From positions 1-64,000 of the forward strand of contig NZ_JAPEMV010000006.1 in the NCBI RefSeq assembly GCF_026342355.1: DNA of 64,000 bases. Direction: 5' to 3'. Shown one piece after another: positions 41,994-49,630 of this stretch. The number at the start of each line of letters is the position of its first letter. The stretch's first letter is position 1. A program made the position numbers and the translations under genes. This DNA comes from Streptomyces sp. NBC_00249. Its GTDB lineage: Bacteria; Actinomycetota; Actinomycetes; Streptomycetales; Streptomycetaceae. The notes beneath the pieces were generated by a model, which was not told the origin of the DNA, did not search any database, and worked only from the letters and a program-made list of their open reading frames with translations.

Positions 41994-42683
41994 CTAACGT
42001 GGCGCCGCGTACTCATCGCCGCCACCGCCGCCACCGCCGCCCCCCGCGACTCGGCGCCTGACCTGGTCCTCCTGGGCGAGACGCCGCAGCAGCTCGAACA
42101 CCGGGGCGCAGATCGCGAGGACGACGACCGCCCGCTCGGCCAGCGACACCGGGTCGTCGATACCGGCCGCGCGCTCCAGGTCCAGCAGGGCCACCTGCTC
42201 TGCCAGCCGCGCGTAGGTGGCGAGCTCCCCCGGGGCGTACTGCGCGTCCAGCCTCCGCAATTCCTTCAGCGCCGTCGTCAGCGCCTTCACATGCGGTGAC
42301 GTACCCGGCGCCTGCCAGTCCAGGGCCGCGAGCAGCTCCGCCACCTCGGCCCCGGCGGCCGCCTCGCCCTCGGCCTCCTCGGCAGGGTCTGCGTCGTGCA
42401 GGGACGCGACCGGCACCGGAAGGGCGTAGCTGACCGCACCGAGGGCGCCCTCGGCACTGTGGGCCTGGTCGACGGCCCCGAGCACGTCACGGGTAGCGGC
42501 GATGGACAGGCCGCCGAGCGTGGTCAGCGCCTTGATGAGCCGCAGCCGCTGCACGTGCTCCTCCCCGTACTCGGCCAGGGTCGCGGCCGTCGCCCGCCCT
42601 GCGGGCAGCAGACCCTGCCGCAGGAAGTACTTGATGCTGGCGACCGGCACGCCGGTCCGCCGGCTGAGCTCCGAGATCTTCAT
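41994..42683 (-). CDS. MerR family transcriptional regulator
   Basis: 229 residues from ATG at 42683. MKISELSRRTGVPVASIKYF and LRQGLLPAGRATAATLAEYG are the MerR helix-turn-helix and wing. The C-terminal two thirds are a helical effector or dimer domain without metal-binding cysteines. The end is a run of nine glycines before DEYAAPR. It is divergent from the YhgE/Pip-type gene across a perfect 37-bp palindrome and presumably controls it. Confidence 0.9.
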   Translation of the reverse strand: MKISELSRRTGVPVASIKYFLRQGLLPAGRATAATLAEYGEEHVQRLRLIKALTTLGGLSIAATRDVLGAVDQAHSAEGALGAVSYALPVPVASLHDADPAEEAEGEAAAGAEVAELLAALDWQAPGTSPHVKALTTALKELRRLDAQYAPGELATYARLAEQVALLDLERAAGIDDPVSLAERAVVVLAICAPVFELLRRLAQEDQVRRRVAGGGGGGGGGDEYAAPR

Positions 42684-42757
42684 GCGGCCTCCCTCCCGGT
42701 CGTACGGCTTGGTACTCGGCATCGACGATTGGACACCACAACAAGATACTGCCACTA

Positions 42758-42794
42758 TCCAGTACCTGGATACTTCAAGTATCCAGGTACTGGA
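42758..42794. promoter_or_regulatory. Perfect 18-bp-arm palindrome between merR and yhgE-type genes
   Basis: Arms 42758-42775 and 42777-42794 are exactly complementary around one central base. Each arm itself contains a smaller near-palindrome (CCAGTACCTGG). The site ends 22 bases before the ATG at 42817. MerR proteins bind long dyads in the spacer of their target promoter, so this is very likely its operator. Confidence 0.8.
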
Positions 42795-42816
42795 ATGCAG
42801 CCGCCCCGGAGAATCG

Positions 42817-44166
42817 ATGCCTCAGCCCACGCCGCCCCCCTCCGTGCTCCGCCGACCTCAGCTGTGGATCGGAACGGGGCTCATCGCCGCAGTGGTCTCG
42901 ATGCTGTTCGCCCTGCTCTACGTCGGCGGCAACGTCAACCCCAGGGGCAACCTGCGCGACCTGCCCGTGGCCGTGGTCAACGCCGACCGCGGCGCCGACG
43001 CGGGCGGCCGCCATGTCAACATCGGTGAGCAGGTCGTCTCCGGGATCCAGCGGGCGGCGAAGGGCGACAAGAGCATCGACTGGCAGTTCGTGAACCGCGA
43101 GGAAGCCGACAAGCGGTTGGGCAAGGGCAAGGTCTTCGGCGCCCTCGTCATCCCCGACGACTTCTCGGCCACGGTGACCGGGCTCGCCGCCCCGCAGCCC
43201 GCGCCCCAGGGCAAGGCAACCCTGCCGACCCTGACCGTGCTGACCAACCAGGCCGCTGGCAGCATCGGTTCCTCCATGGCATCGCAGGCCGCGCAGAAGG
43301 CCGCCCACGCTGCCTCCACCCAGCTCGGCCAGGAACTACTCAAGCAAGCCGGCGCCCAGAAGACCCCCCTCCCGACGGCCGCCCAGCTCAAGCTGGCCGA
43401 CCCGTTGACCGTGACGGTCGCCGACGGCCACCCCGTCGGACCCCGCAGCGCCATGGGCCTGAGCGCCTTCTACTACGCGCTGGTCCTGGTCGTCTGCGGC
43501 ATGCTCGGCGCCAACGTGGTCAACTCCCAGGTCGACACCGCGCTCGGCTACCTGCACACCGACTTCGGTCCCTTCCGCAAGCGCGAACCCGTCCAGCACA
43601 CCAGTCGCGTCCGCACCCTGGCCATCGGCATGGCGCTCATGCTCGGTCTGTCACTGGTCATGGGCACCCTGGTCGAGGTCGCCACGGTCGGCATCCTCGA
43701 CATGGACGCCTCCCACCTGGACCAGCTGTGGCTCTACTCGGTCGCCACCATCGCGGTCGTCGGCATCGGCAGCCTGGCCCTGTTCGCCGCCTTCGGCACC
43801 CCCGGCATGCTGCTCGCCACCATCGTCTTCGTCGCGATGGCCGTCCCCTCCTCCGGCGCCACCGTGCCCGTCCAGGCGCTGCCCGGGTTCTTCCGCGCCC
43901 TCGCCGAGTTCGAACCGCTGCGCCAGATCACCGAGGGGCTCCGCTCCCTGCTCTACTACGGGGCCCAGGCCGACGCGGGCCTGACCCGGGCGTGGGCCTC
44001 GATGGGCGTCGCCCTCGTCGCAGCGCTGATCTTCGGCTTCACCATCACCCACCTCTACGACCGCAGGGGGCTGCACCGCATCCCCCGTCCCGAGGCCGAG
44101 ATCGAGGCCGAGATCCCCGCCCGGACCCCGGAGGCCCCCGAGAGCCCTGCGCCGGCCACAGCCTGA
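42817..44166 (+). CDS. YhgE/Pip-type (DUF3533-like) ABC-2 family membrane protein
   Basis: 449 residues from ATG at 42817, with CGGAGA upstream. TM1 (LIAAVVSMLFALLYVGGNVN) is followed by an extracellular region with LPVAVVNADRGADAGG, VFGALVIPDDFSATVTGLAA and LTVLTNQAAGSIGSSMASQA. Five membrane helices end the protein (ALVLVVCGMLGANVVNSQVD; ALMLGLSLVMGTLVEVATVG; GALAGF-like pocket near VPVQALPGFF). This is the layout of YhgE/Pip proteins, related to ABC-2 permeases but often without ATPase. Role may be export of lipids or drugs. Likely regulated by the divergent MerR protein. Confidence 0.85.
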   Translation: MPQPTPPPSVLRRPQLWIGTGLIAAVVSMLFALLYVGGNVNPRGNLRDLPVAVVNADRGADAGGRHVNIGEQVVSGIQRAAKGDKSIDWQFVNREEADKRLGKGKVFGALVIPDDFSATVTGLAAPQPAPQGKATLPTLTVLTNQAAGSIGSSMASQAAQKAAHAASTQLGQELLKQAGAQKTPLPTAAQLKLADPLTVTVADGHPVGPRSAMGLSAFYYALVLVVCGMLGANVVNSQVDTALGYLHTDFGPFRKREPVQHTSRVRTLAIGMALMLGLSLVMGTLVEVATVGILDMDASHLDQLWLYSVATIAVVGIGSLALFAAFGTPGMLLATIVFVAMAVPSSGATVPVQALPGFFRALAEFEPLRQITEGLRSLLYYGAQADAGLTRAWASMGVALVAALIFGFTITHLYDRRGLHRIPRPEAEIEAEIPARTPEAPESPAPATA

Positions 44167-44254
44167 GCCCCCTCGGCACGCCCGGTCGCGACGGCTGTGG
44201 TGGCCGCGCACAACAGGCGTCGTCAGCACGGGAGGAAGCCGACACGCCCGCTGC

Positions 44255-44610
44255 AACGTCACGTGCCCGGTACAGGACCGGTGCCGAGGTATCGGCCAGT
44301 ACGGCTCGCCGCGCGCTGACGGTTTCCCCGCCCGCGGTCCTGACCCCGACCGCCGTGCCACCCCGTACGATGACCGCCGCGACGCGCTCCCCGCAGCGCA
44401 GGACACCCCGCGGTGCCGTAGGCGGCTCACGAGCGCCGCGGTCAGGGCGCCGGCCCCGCCGACGGGGACCGGGAAGCTGTGGCTCTGTCCGAGCATCGAC
44501 ATCAGCCAGCCGAAGCCGCCGCTGCCCACGGCCTCGGGGGCCAGGTCGGCGTGCAGGGCGTTGCCGGCCAGCAGCAGCCTCCCGCCCTCGCCCCCGGAGT
44601 TGTCCTCCTC
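44255..44610 (-). pseudogene. Phytoene-desaturase-like FAD oxidoreductase fragment, frameshifted
   Basis: One minus-strand frame reads GGEGGRLLLAGNALHADLAP, EAVGSGGFGWLMSMLGQ and FPVPVGGAGALTAALVSRL. After a frameshift near 44415 another continues CGERVAAVIVRGGTAVGVRT and ARRAVLADTSAPVLY. This is the middle of a bacterial NAD(P)/FAD oxidoreductase of the phytoene dehydrogenase group. Both ends, including the FAD-binding GxGxxG, are absent. Confidence 0.65.
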
Positions 44611-45324
44611 TTGGCCGCGCAGGAGCGGCCGTCCGGCCCTTCTGCGGTGCGCGACGATCAGCCCGGTACCCAGGTAGGCGCCGTCCGCGGCCGGCAGGTC
44701 CAGCTCCCGCCGGACATGGGCATCGGCCTTGTTCCCGGGCTCCGGCCGGGCCGAGGCGACGACCAAGCGGCTGTCCGCGTAGCCGGGGCCGGTGCCCCCA
44801 CCCCAAACAGCCTCATACCCGGCACCACGTCCTTGACGAAGGACATAGAGACACCCCCCCCGCCGGACAGCGCCGAGCTGCCCCTCTACTGCGCGCTCCA
44901 CAACCTCGACGCCCTCAACCCGTACAACGCCCTGACGGCCGGACAGGCAGGCCCACGCTCTCTCGCAGGTTCAGGAGCGCCTTACCTGCTCGTCCCCACG
45001 GCGCACTGCCGTACCTTCATTTCCGCGTTCGACCCGCGAAAGCGCCCCGTTGCCGCCGGCAACGCCGCCTGAGTCCTGTGCCACGCCCGAGCCCCCGCCT
45101 GCCTGTCACTGCGGGGCGGGCTCCCTTACCGTCACAGTGAGCGGCGTGATGTCAGCACGTCACCTGGCAGGTCGTCATTGAAGTCAGCAAGGGGTCAGCA
45201 TCAGTACCGCCAGAACCCGCTTTCGGGCGCCGAGGACCGCCAAGATCGATCATCAGGGCCAGGCCTTCTGGCCTGCGAAAACACTGCTCATAGGGTCACC
45301 TGTCAACCTCACCGGGAGATACGC
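44611..45324. other. Decayed region without a supportable gene
   Basis: No frame here resembles a known protein. A plus-strand frame ending at 45072 (ELPLYCALHNLDALNPYNAL) has no clear start or ribosome site. A small hairpin, CAGGCC-TTCT-GGCCTG at 45260-45275, lies shortly before the dhaK operon. The dhaK promoter is expected in the last ~100 bases. Confidence 0.4.
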
Positions 45325-46329
45325 ATGAAGATGCTGATCAACACCCCCGAGACCGTCGTCGCCGACGCGCTGCGCGGGATGGCGGCCGCGCACCCCGAGT
45401 TGGACGTGGACGTCGAGGCGCGGATCGTCGTACGGCGGGACGCGCGGGCCGGCGGGCGGGTGGGGGTGGTGTCCGGGGGCGGGTCGGGGCACGAGCCGCT
45501 GCACGCCGGGTTCGTGGGCCCCGGGATGCTGTCGGCGGCGTGTCCCGGGGAGGTGTTCACCTCGCCGGTGCCCGACCAGATGCTGCGGGCTGCGGGGGCC
45601 GTGGAGGCCGGGCAGGGCGTGCTGTTCGTCGTCAAGAACTACACCGGGGACGTACTGAACTTCCAGATGGCCGCCGAACTGGCGGAGGAGGACGGGCTGC
45701 GGATCGAGCGGGTGCTCGTCGACGACGACGTGGCCGTCACCGACAGCCTCTACACCGCCGGCCGGCGCGGTACCGGCGCCACGCTGTTCGTGGAGAAGAC
45801 CGCCGGGGCGGCAGCCGAGGAGGGTGCGCCGCTGGACCGGGTGGCGGCGCTCGCCCGGCGGGTCGTGGAGTCCTCGCGCAGCTTCGGGGTGGCGCTCGGC
45901 GCCTGCAGCACGCCCGCGAAGGGCAGCCCGACCTTCGATCTCCCCGATGGGCAGCTGGAGTTGGGGGTGGGCATCCACGGAGAACCCGGTCGGGAGCGGC
46001 GCGCCATGATGAGCTCGCGGGAGATCGCGGAGCTGGCGGTGGAGGCCGTACTGGACGACCTGGCGCAGACCGGCCCGGCGGACGGGCCAGTGCTGGTCCT
46101 CACCAACGGGATGGGGGCGACCCCGCTGCTGGAGCTGTACGGGTTCCACGCGGAGGTGGCGCGGGTGCTGGCCGCGCGCGGGGTGCCGGTGGCGCGGGCG
46201 CTCGTCGGGAACTACGTCACCTCCCTGGACATGGCGGGCTGTTCGGTGACCGTGTGCCGGGCCGACGAGGAGCTGCTGCGCCTGTGGGACGCCCCGGTGC
46301 GGACGGCCGCGCTGCGGTGGGGGATGTGA
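45325..46329 (+). CDS. dhaK: Dihydroxyacetone kinase subunit DhaK
   Basis: 334 residues. GSGHEPLHAGFVGPGMLSAA is the substrate pocket start, VKNYTGDVLNFQMAAELAEE follows, and LGVGIHGEPGRERRAMM carries the histidine that binds dihydroxyacetone covalently. The C-terminus is LVGNYVTSLDMAGCSVTVCR. With DhaL and DhaM encoded next it forms the PTS-dependent kinase that makes dihydroxyacetone phosphate from dihydroxyacetone. ATG at 45325 follows GGGAGA. This is the only complete dhaK in the window; a deleted copy lies at 29.4 kb. Confidence 0.96.
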   Translation: MKMLINTPETVVADALRGMAAAHPELDVDVEARIVVRRDARAGGRVGVVSGGGSGHEPLHAGFVGPGMLSAACPGEVFTSPVPDQMLRAAGAVEAGQGVLFVVKNYTGDVLNFQMAAELAEEDGLRIERVLVDDDVAVTDSLYTAGRRGTGATLFVEKTAGAAAEEGAPLDRVAALARRVVESSRSFGVALGACSTPAKGSPTFDLPDGQLELGVGIHGEPGRERRAMMSSREIAELAVEAVLDDLAQTGPADGPVLVLTNGMGATPLLELYGFHAEVARVLAARGVPVARALVGNYVTSLDMAGCSVTVCRADEELLRLWDAPVRTAALRWGM

Positions 46330-46395
46330 GGCGGGTGCCGGTCGTAGGGTGGCGGCGGGACCGGCCGTACGGGTGCGAGGCGAGGAGACGACACG

Positions 46396-47013
46396 GTGCG
46401 TGACGCGGAATTCTTCCGGCGCTGGATGGAGGCCGTCGCGACGGCGGTGGAGCGGGAGGCGGACCGGCTGACCGAGCTCGACTCCCCCATCGGGGACGCC
46501 GACCACGGGAGCAACCTGCTGCGCGGGTTCACGGCCGTACGGGCGGCCCTGGCGTCGGCCGATCCGGCCGCTCCCCCGGGCGCGCTGCTCCAGCTCGCCG
46601 GACGGACCCTGATCTCCACGGTCGGCGGCGCGTCCGGGCCGCTGTACGGGACGCTGCTGCGGCGTACGGGCAAGGAGCTGGGGGAGGCCGCCGAGCTCTC
46701 CGACGACGAGCTGCGCACGGCCCTGTACGCGGGGGTCGGCGCGGTGGCCCAGCTGGGCGGGGCGGCGCCCGGGGACGCGACGATGCTGGACGCGCTGGTG
46801 CCGGGGGTGGCGGCGCTGGGTACGTCGTACCGTGCCGCCGGGGACGCGGCGCGCGACGGGGCCCTGGCGACGGTTCCCCTCAGGGCCCGCAAGGGCCGCG
46901 CCAGTTACCTCGGGGAGCGCAGCATCGGGCACCAGGACCCGGGAGCCACCTCGGCGGCGCTGCTGCTGGGCGCGCTGGCCGACGCGGCCGACGGCTCGGA
47001 GGGGGCCGCGTGA
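46396..47013 (+). CDS. dhaL: Dihydroxyacetone kinase subunit DhaL (ADP-binding)
   Basis: 205 residues from GTG at 46396 after GGAGACG. SPIGDADHGSNLLRGF holds the aspartates that bind the Mg-ADP cofactor. LISTVGGASGPLYGTLLRRT, APGDATMLDALVPGVAAL and GRASYLGERSIGHQDPGATS are the other conserved segments. DhaL passes phosphate from DhaM to DhaK-bound dihydroxyacetone. Its stop overlaps the GTG of dhaM (GTGA). Confidence 0.95.
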   Translation: MRDAEFFRRWMEAVATAVEREADRLTELDSPIGDADHGSNLLRGFTAVRAALASADPAAPPGALLQLAGRTLISTVGGASGPLYGTLLRRTGKELGEAAELSDDELRTALYAGVGAVAQLGGAAPGDATMLDALVPGVAALGTSYRAAGDAARDGALATVPLRARKGRASYLGERSIGHQDPGATSAALLLGALADAADGSEGAA

Positions 47014-47417
47014 GCGCCGGGCCGGTGGTGGGGATCGTGCTGGTGTCGCACAGCGCCCGGGTCGCGGAGTCCGTGGCGGAGCTGGCGCGGGGTCTGGCGG
47101 CGGGCGGGGCGGTGGCTCCGGTCGCCGCGGCGGGCGGTGACGCCGACGGCGGTCTGGGGACGAGCGCGGAGCGGATCCTCGCAGCCGCGGCGGCCGTGGA
47201 CCGGGGGGCCGGGGTGGCGCTCCTCGCGGACCTGGGCAGCTCGGTACTGACGGTGAAGGCGCTGCTGGCGGACGGGGACCTCCCGGCCGGGAGCCGCCTG
47301 CTGGACGCGCCGTTCCTGGAGGGCGCGGTGGCGGCGCTGGTCGCCGCCTCGGCGGGCGCACCGCTGGACGCGGTCAGCGCAGCCGCCACCGAGGCCTACG
47401 AGTACCGCAAGTCCTGA
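47010..47417 (+). CDS. dhaM: PTS-dependent dihydroxyacetone kinase phosphotransferase subunit DhaM
   Basis: 135 residues. The EIIA-mannose fold starts VVGIVLVSHSARVAESVAEL with the phosphorylatable His14, and continues GTSAERILAAAAAVDRGAGV and ALLADLGSSVLTVKALL. Only the EIIA-like domain is present, without the HPr and EI-like parts of some DhaM proteins, so general HPr must phosphorylate it. Coupled to dhaL by a four-base overlap. Confidence 0.94.
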   Translation: MSAGPVVGIVLVSHSARVAESVAELARGLAAGGAVAPVAAAGGDADGGLGTSAERILAAAAAVDRGAGVALLADLGSSVLTVKALLADGDLPAGSRLLDAPFLEGAVAALVAASAGAPLDAVSAAATEAYEYRKS

Positions 47418-47425
47418 CCCCCCGG

Positions 47426-47461
47426 CGGGAGCCGCAGCCCGGACCCGGGCAGCGGCTCCCG
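47426..47461. terminator. Terminator at the end of dhaKLM
   Basis: Arms 47426-47435 and 47452-47461 form a perfect 10-bp hairpin in the 49-base gap between the converging dhaM and S4-domain genes. It can end transcription from both sides. Confidence 0.65.
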
Positions 47462-47466
47462 TGGGG

Positions 47467-47868
47467 TCAGTCGCGGCCGCGGAGGGATTCGATCTCGCGG
47501 CGTTCGCGCTTCGTGGGGCGGCCCGCGCCCCGGTCGCGGATGCCGACCACCGCGGCCTCCACGGGCGTGGGCGGCGGCGGGCTCTTGTCGATGAGGCATT
47601 CCGCGGCGACGGGCGCGCCGACCCGCTTCGTCACGGGCCGCCGGACCACCACGATCCGCTCCCGCCCAGCATGGAAGAGGCGTACCTCGTCACCCGCCTT
47701 CACCGGCTGCGCCGGCTTGGCCCGCTCCCCGTTGACCTTCACGTGGCCCGCCCGGCAGGCGGTCGCGGCCACGGAGCGGGTCTTCGTCAGGCGGACCGAC
47801 CACAGCCAGGCGTCCACCCGCGCGGTTCCCGTCTCCGTCGACGGCTTTTCCGTATCTGCATCAGCCAT
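47467..47868 (-). CDS. S4-domain RNA-binding protein (Hsp15-like)
   Basis: 133 residues. RVDAWLWSVRLTKTRSVAAT and ACRAGHVKVNGERAKPAQPV form an S4 domain, followed by strands (VKAGDEVRLFHAGRERIVVV) and a basic C-terminus (GRPTKRERREIESLRG). Hsp15-type proteins bind stalled 50S subunits carrying peptidyl-tRNA. The start ATG is at 47868. It stands alone, convergent with the dha operon. Confidence 0.92.
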   Translation of the reverse strand: MADADTEKPSTETGTARVDAWLWSVRLTKTRSVAATACRAGHVKVNGERAKPAQPVKAGDEVRLFHAGRERIVVVRRPVTKRVGAPVAAECLIDKSPPPPTPVEAAVVGIRDRGAGRPTKRERREIESLRGRD

Positions 47869-47965
47869 GCCCAGACTTTAGCGATCCGGACGCCCTGAAG
47901 CGGAACGGATTTTGGCAGATAACACAACACCCATGGCATCTGCGATGGAGATCGCCCCAAACGAA

Positions 47966-48002
47966 TTGCAAATGCCGGATGCCTCCCCCTACCTTGTCGC
48001 AC
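47966..48002 (+). promoter_or_regulatory. Promoter of a leaderless transcript
   Basis: TTGCAA at 47966-47971 and TACCTT at 47990-47995 are 18 bases apart. The ATG of the next gene is seven bases after the -10 box and no Shine-Dalgarno sequence is present, so the transcript probably begins at the start codon. Confidence 0.6.
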
Positions 48003-48398
48003 ATGCAGTCCTACACCATCGGACAGGCGGCGCGTCTGCTGGGCGTCAGCCCGGACACGGCACGCCGCTGGGCCGACGCCGGCCGGGTCGTGACCCATCG
48101 CGACGAAGGCGGCCGTCGCCTGATCAACGGCCGCGATCTGGCCGCCTTCTCCGTCGAGGTGGGACAGGGCGCCCACGCCGAGGACGGAGAGCCGTACACC
48201 TCGGCGCGCAACGCCTTCCCCGGCATCGTCACGGCCGTCAAGCTCGGCGACGTGGCCGCCCAGGTCGAGATCCAGGCCGGTCCCCACCGGCTGGTCTCGC
48301 TGCTCACCCGTGAGGCCGTCGAGGAGCTCGGCCTGGAGGTCGGCATGCAGGCCACCGCCCGCGTGAAGTCCACCAGCGTGCACATCGACCGCACCTGA
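48003..48398 (+). CDS. Helix-turn-helix plus Mop-domain molybdate-binding protein
   Basis: 131 residues. The N-terminal MerR/excisionase-like helix-turn-helix is SYTIGQAARLLGVSPDTARR with WADAGRVVTHRDEGGRRLIN. The C-terminal Mop/TOBE domain is ARNAFPGIVTAVKLGDVAAQ and LVSLLTREAVEELGLEVGMQ, which binds molybdate or tungstate. It lies 152 bases upstream of modA and probably senses molybdate to control uptake; it is a functional counterpart of ModE with a different DNA-binding part. Leaderless start at 48003. Confidence 0.88.
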   Translation: MQSYTIGQAARLLGVSPDTARRWADAGRVVTHRDEGGRRLINGRDLAAFSVEVGQGAHAEDGEPYTSARNAFPGIVTAVKLGDVAAQVEIQAGPHRLVSLLTREAVEELGLEVGMQATARVKSTSVHIDRT

Positions 48399-48549
48399 CC
48401 GGATCAGTGACCTGACCGGTCGGACGCCGCCCGCCCGCCCCCGCAGTCCCCCGCTCGTCCCCACCCGCTCCGCCCGTCACCGGCGCGGGTCACCACCGCG
48501 CGGTCCCGGCACCCTGCCGGCCGCCGACCCGACCGAGGAGCACCCACCC

Positions 48550-49368
48550 ATGTACGCGTTCCGGAACCGCCGCCGCGCCGCGGCCGCCGCCCTCACCGCC
48601 GCCCTGCTCGTACCGCTGTCGGCCTGTGGCAGCGGCGACGAGAAGAAGACCGACGCCGGCACCTCTGCCTCGGCCCCCGCTTCCGCCTCCGCGCCGGCCG
48701 CCGCCTCGGAGCTCGTCGTCCTGGCGGCGTCCTCCCTCACCGACGTGTTCAAGACCGCGGGCGCCGAGTACGAGAAGTCCCACCCGGGCACCAAGGTCAA
48801 GTTCTCCTTCGCCGGTTCGCAGGAGCTCGCCGCCCAGGTCAAGCAGGGCGCCCCGGCCGACGCGCTGGTCACCGCCGACACCAAGACCATGGACGGCCTG
48901 AAGGCCGAGACGAACGACGCGTCGGTCATCGCGAAGAACCGTCTCGTCATCGCCGCCGGCAAGGGCAACCCCTTCAAGATCGACGAGCTCAAGGACCTCG
49001 CCGACACGAAGCTCAAGGTCGTCCTCGCGGCGCCCGAGGTGCCGGTCGGCCGCTACAGCAAGCAGATCCTCGACGCGCAGAAGATCGAGGTGAAGCCGGT
49101 CTCCCAGGAGCCGAACGTCCGCGCCGTCCTCTCCAAGGTCGAGCTGGGCGAGGCCGACGCCGGTCTCGTCTACAAGACCGACTCCGCCAAGTCCGGCGAC
49201 AAGGTCGTCACGGTCGACATCCCGGACGACCAGAACGCCGTCGCCTCCTACCCGGCCGCCACGCTCAAGGCGTCCAAGAACGCCGATGCCGCCGCCAAGT
49301 TCGTGGCGTGGCTGAGCACGCCCGAGGCCCAGAAGATCCTCCAGGACGCCGGTTTCCAGAAGGCGTGA
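48550..49368 (+). CDS. modA: Molybdate ABC transporter substrate-binding lipoprotein
   Basis: 272 residues. The signal peptide ends with the lipobox VPLSACGSGD. The periplasmic-binding fold carries the oxyanion residues: Ser in LVVLAASSLTDVFKTAGAEY, KFSFAGSQELAAQVKQGAPA and VPVGRYSKQILDA. The last helices (AAKFVAWLSTPEAQKILQDA) are typical of ModA. It delivers molybdate to the ModBC fusion encoded next. Ser/Ala-rich linker after the lipid Cys. Confidence 0.95.
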   Translation: MYAFRNRRRAAAAALTAALLVPLSACGSGDEKKTDAGTSASAPASASAPAAASELVVLAASSLTDVFKTAGAEYEKSHPGTKVKFSFAGSQELAAQVKQGAPADALVTADTKTMDGLKAETNDASVIAKNRLVIAAGKGNPFKIDELKDLADTKLKVVLAAPEVPVGRYSKQILDAQKIEVKPVSQEPNVRAVLSKVELGEADAGLVYKTDSAKSGDKVVTVDIPDDQNAVASYPAATLKASKNADAAAKFVAWLSTPEAQKILQDAGFQKA

Positions 49369-49394
49369 CGCGGGCCGCACGGCCAGGACGTGGA

Positions 49395-49431
49395 GGGGGA
49401 CTGCCCGGTCCGGGGGGACGGGCAGTCCCCC
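49395..49431 (+). terminator. Hairpin after modA
   Basis: GGGGGACTGCCCG at 49395-49407 pairs perfectly with 49419-49431, loop 11 bases, 27 bases after the modA stop. It likely reduces readthrough into modBC, so the binding protein is made in excess. Confidence 0.7.
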
Positions 49432-49491
49432 TCCGCACGTCCAGGGCAGTCCCCCTCCGCACGTCCGGGGCAGTCCCCCTCCGCACCTCCG
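49420..49491. repeat. Three tandem 24-bp repeats between modA and modBC
   Basis: The unit GGGCAGTCCCCCTCCGCACG plus four more bases starts at 49420, 49444 and 49468; the third has one change in the tail. The right arm of the modA hairpin is part of the first unit, so the repeats offer alternative pairing partners for the left arm. Confidence 0.75.
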
Positions 49492-49630
49492 GGGCCGGCC
49501 GCCCGGAGCCCGGACGCGCCGTCAGCCCCGTACGCTCCAGGCCGGGGAGGCCCCGCCCACCGGACGCGGCGCCCCAACACCCCCAGCAGTACCTGTAGTC
49601 CCAGCAGCCCCCAGCCAGGAACCGGACCCC

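Noticed and set aside
44839..45072. Plus-strand frame ending in RKRPVAAGNAA
   Set aside because: No supported start, no family resemblance, located in decayed DNA.
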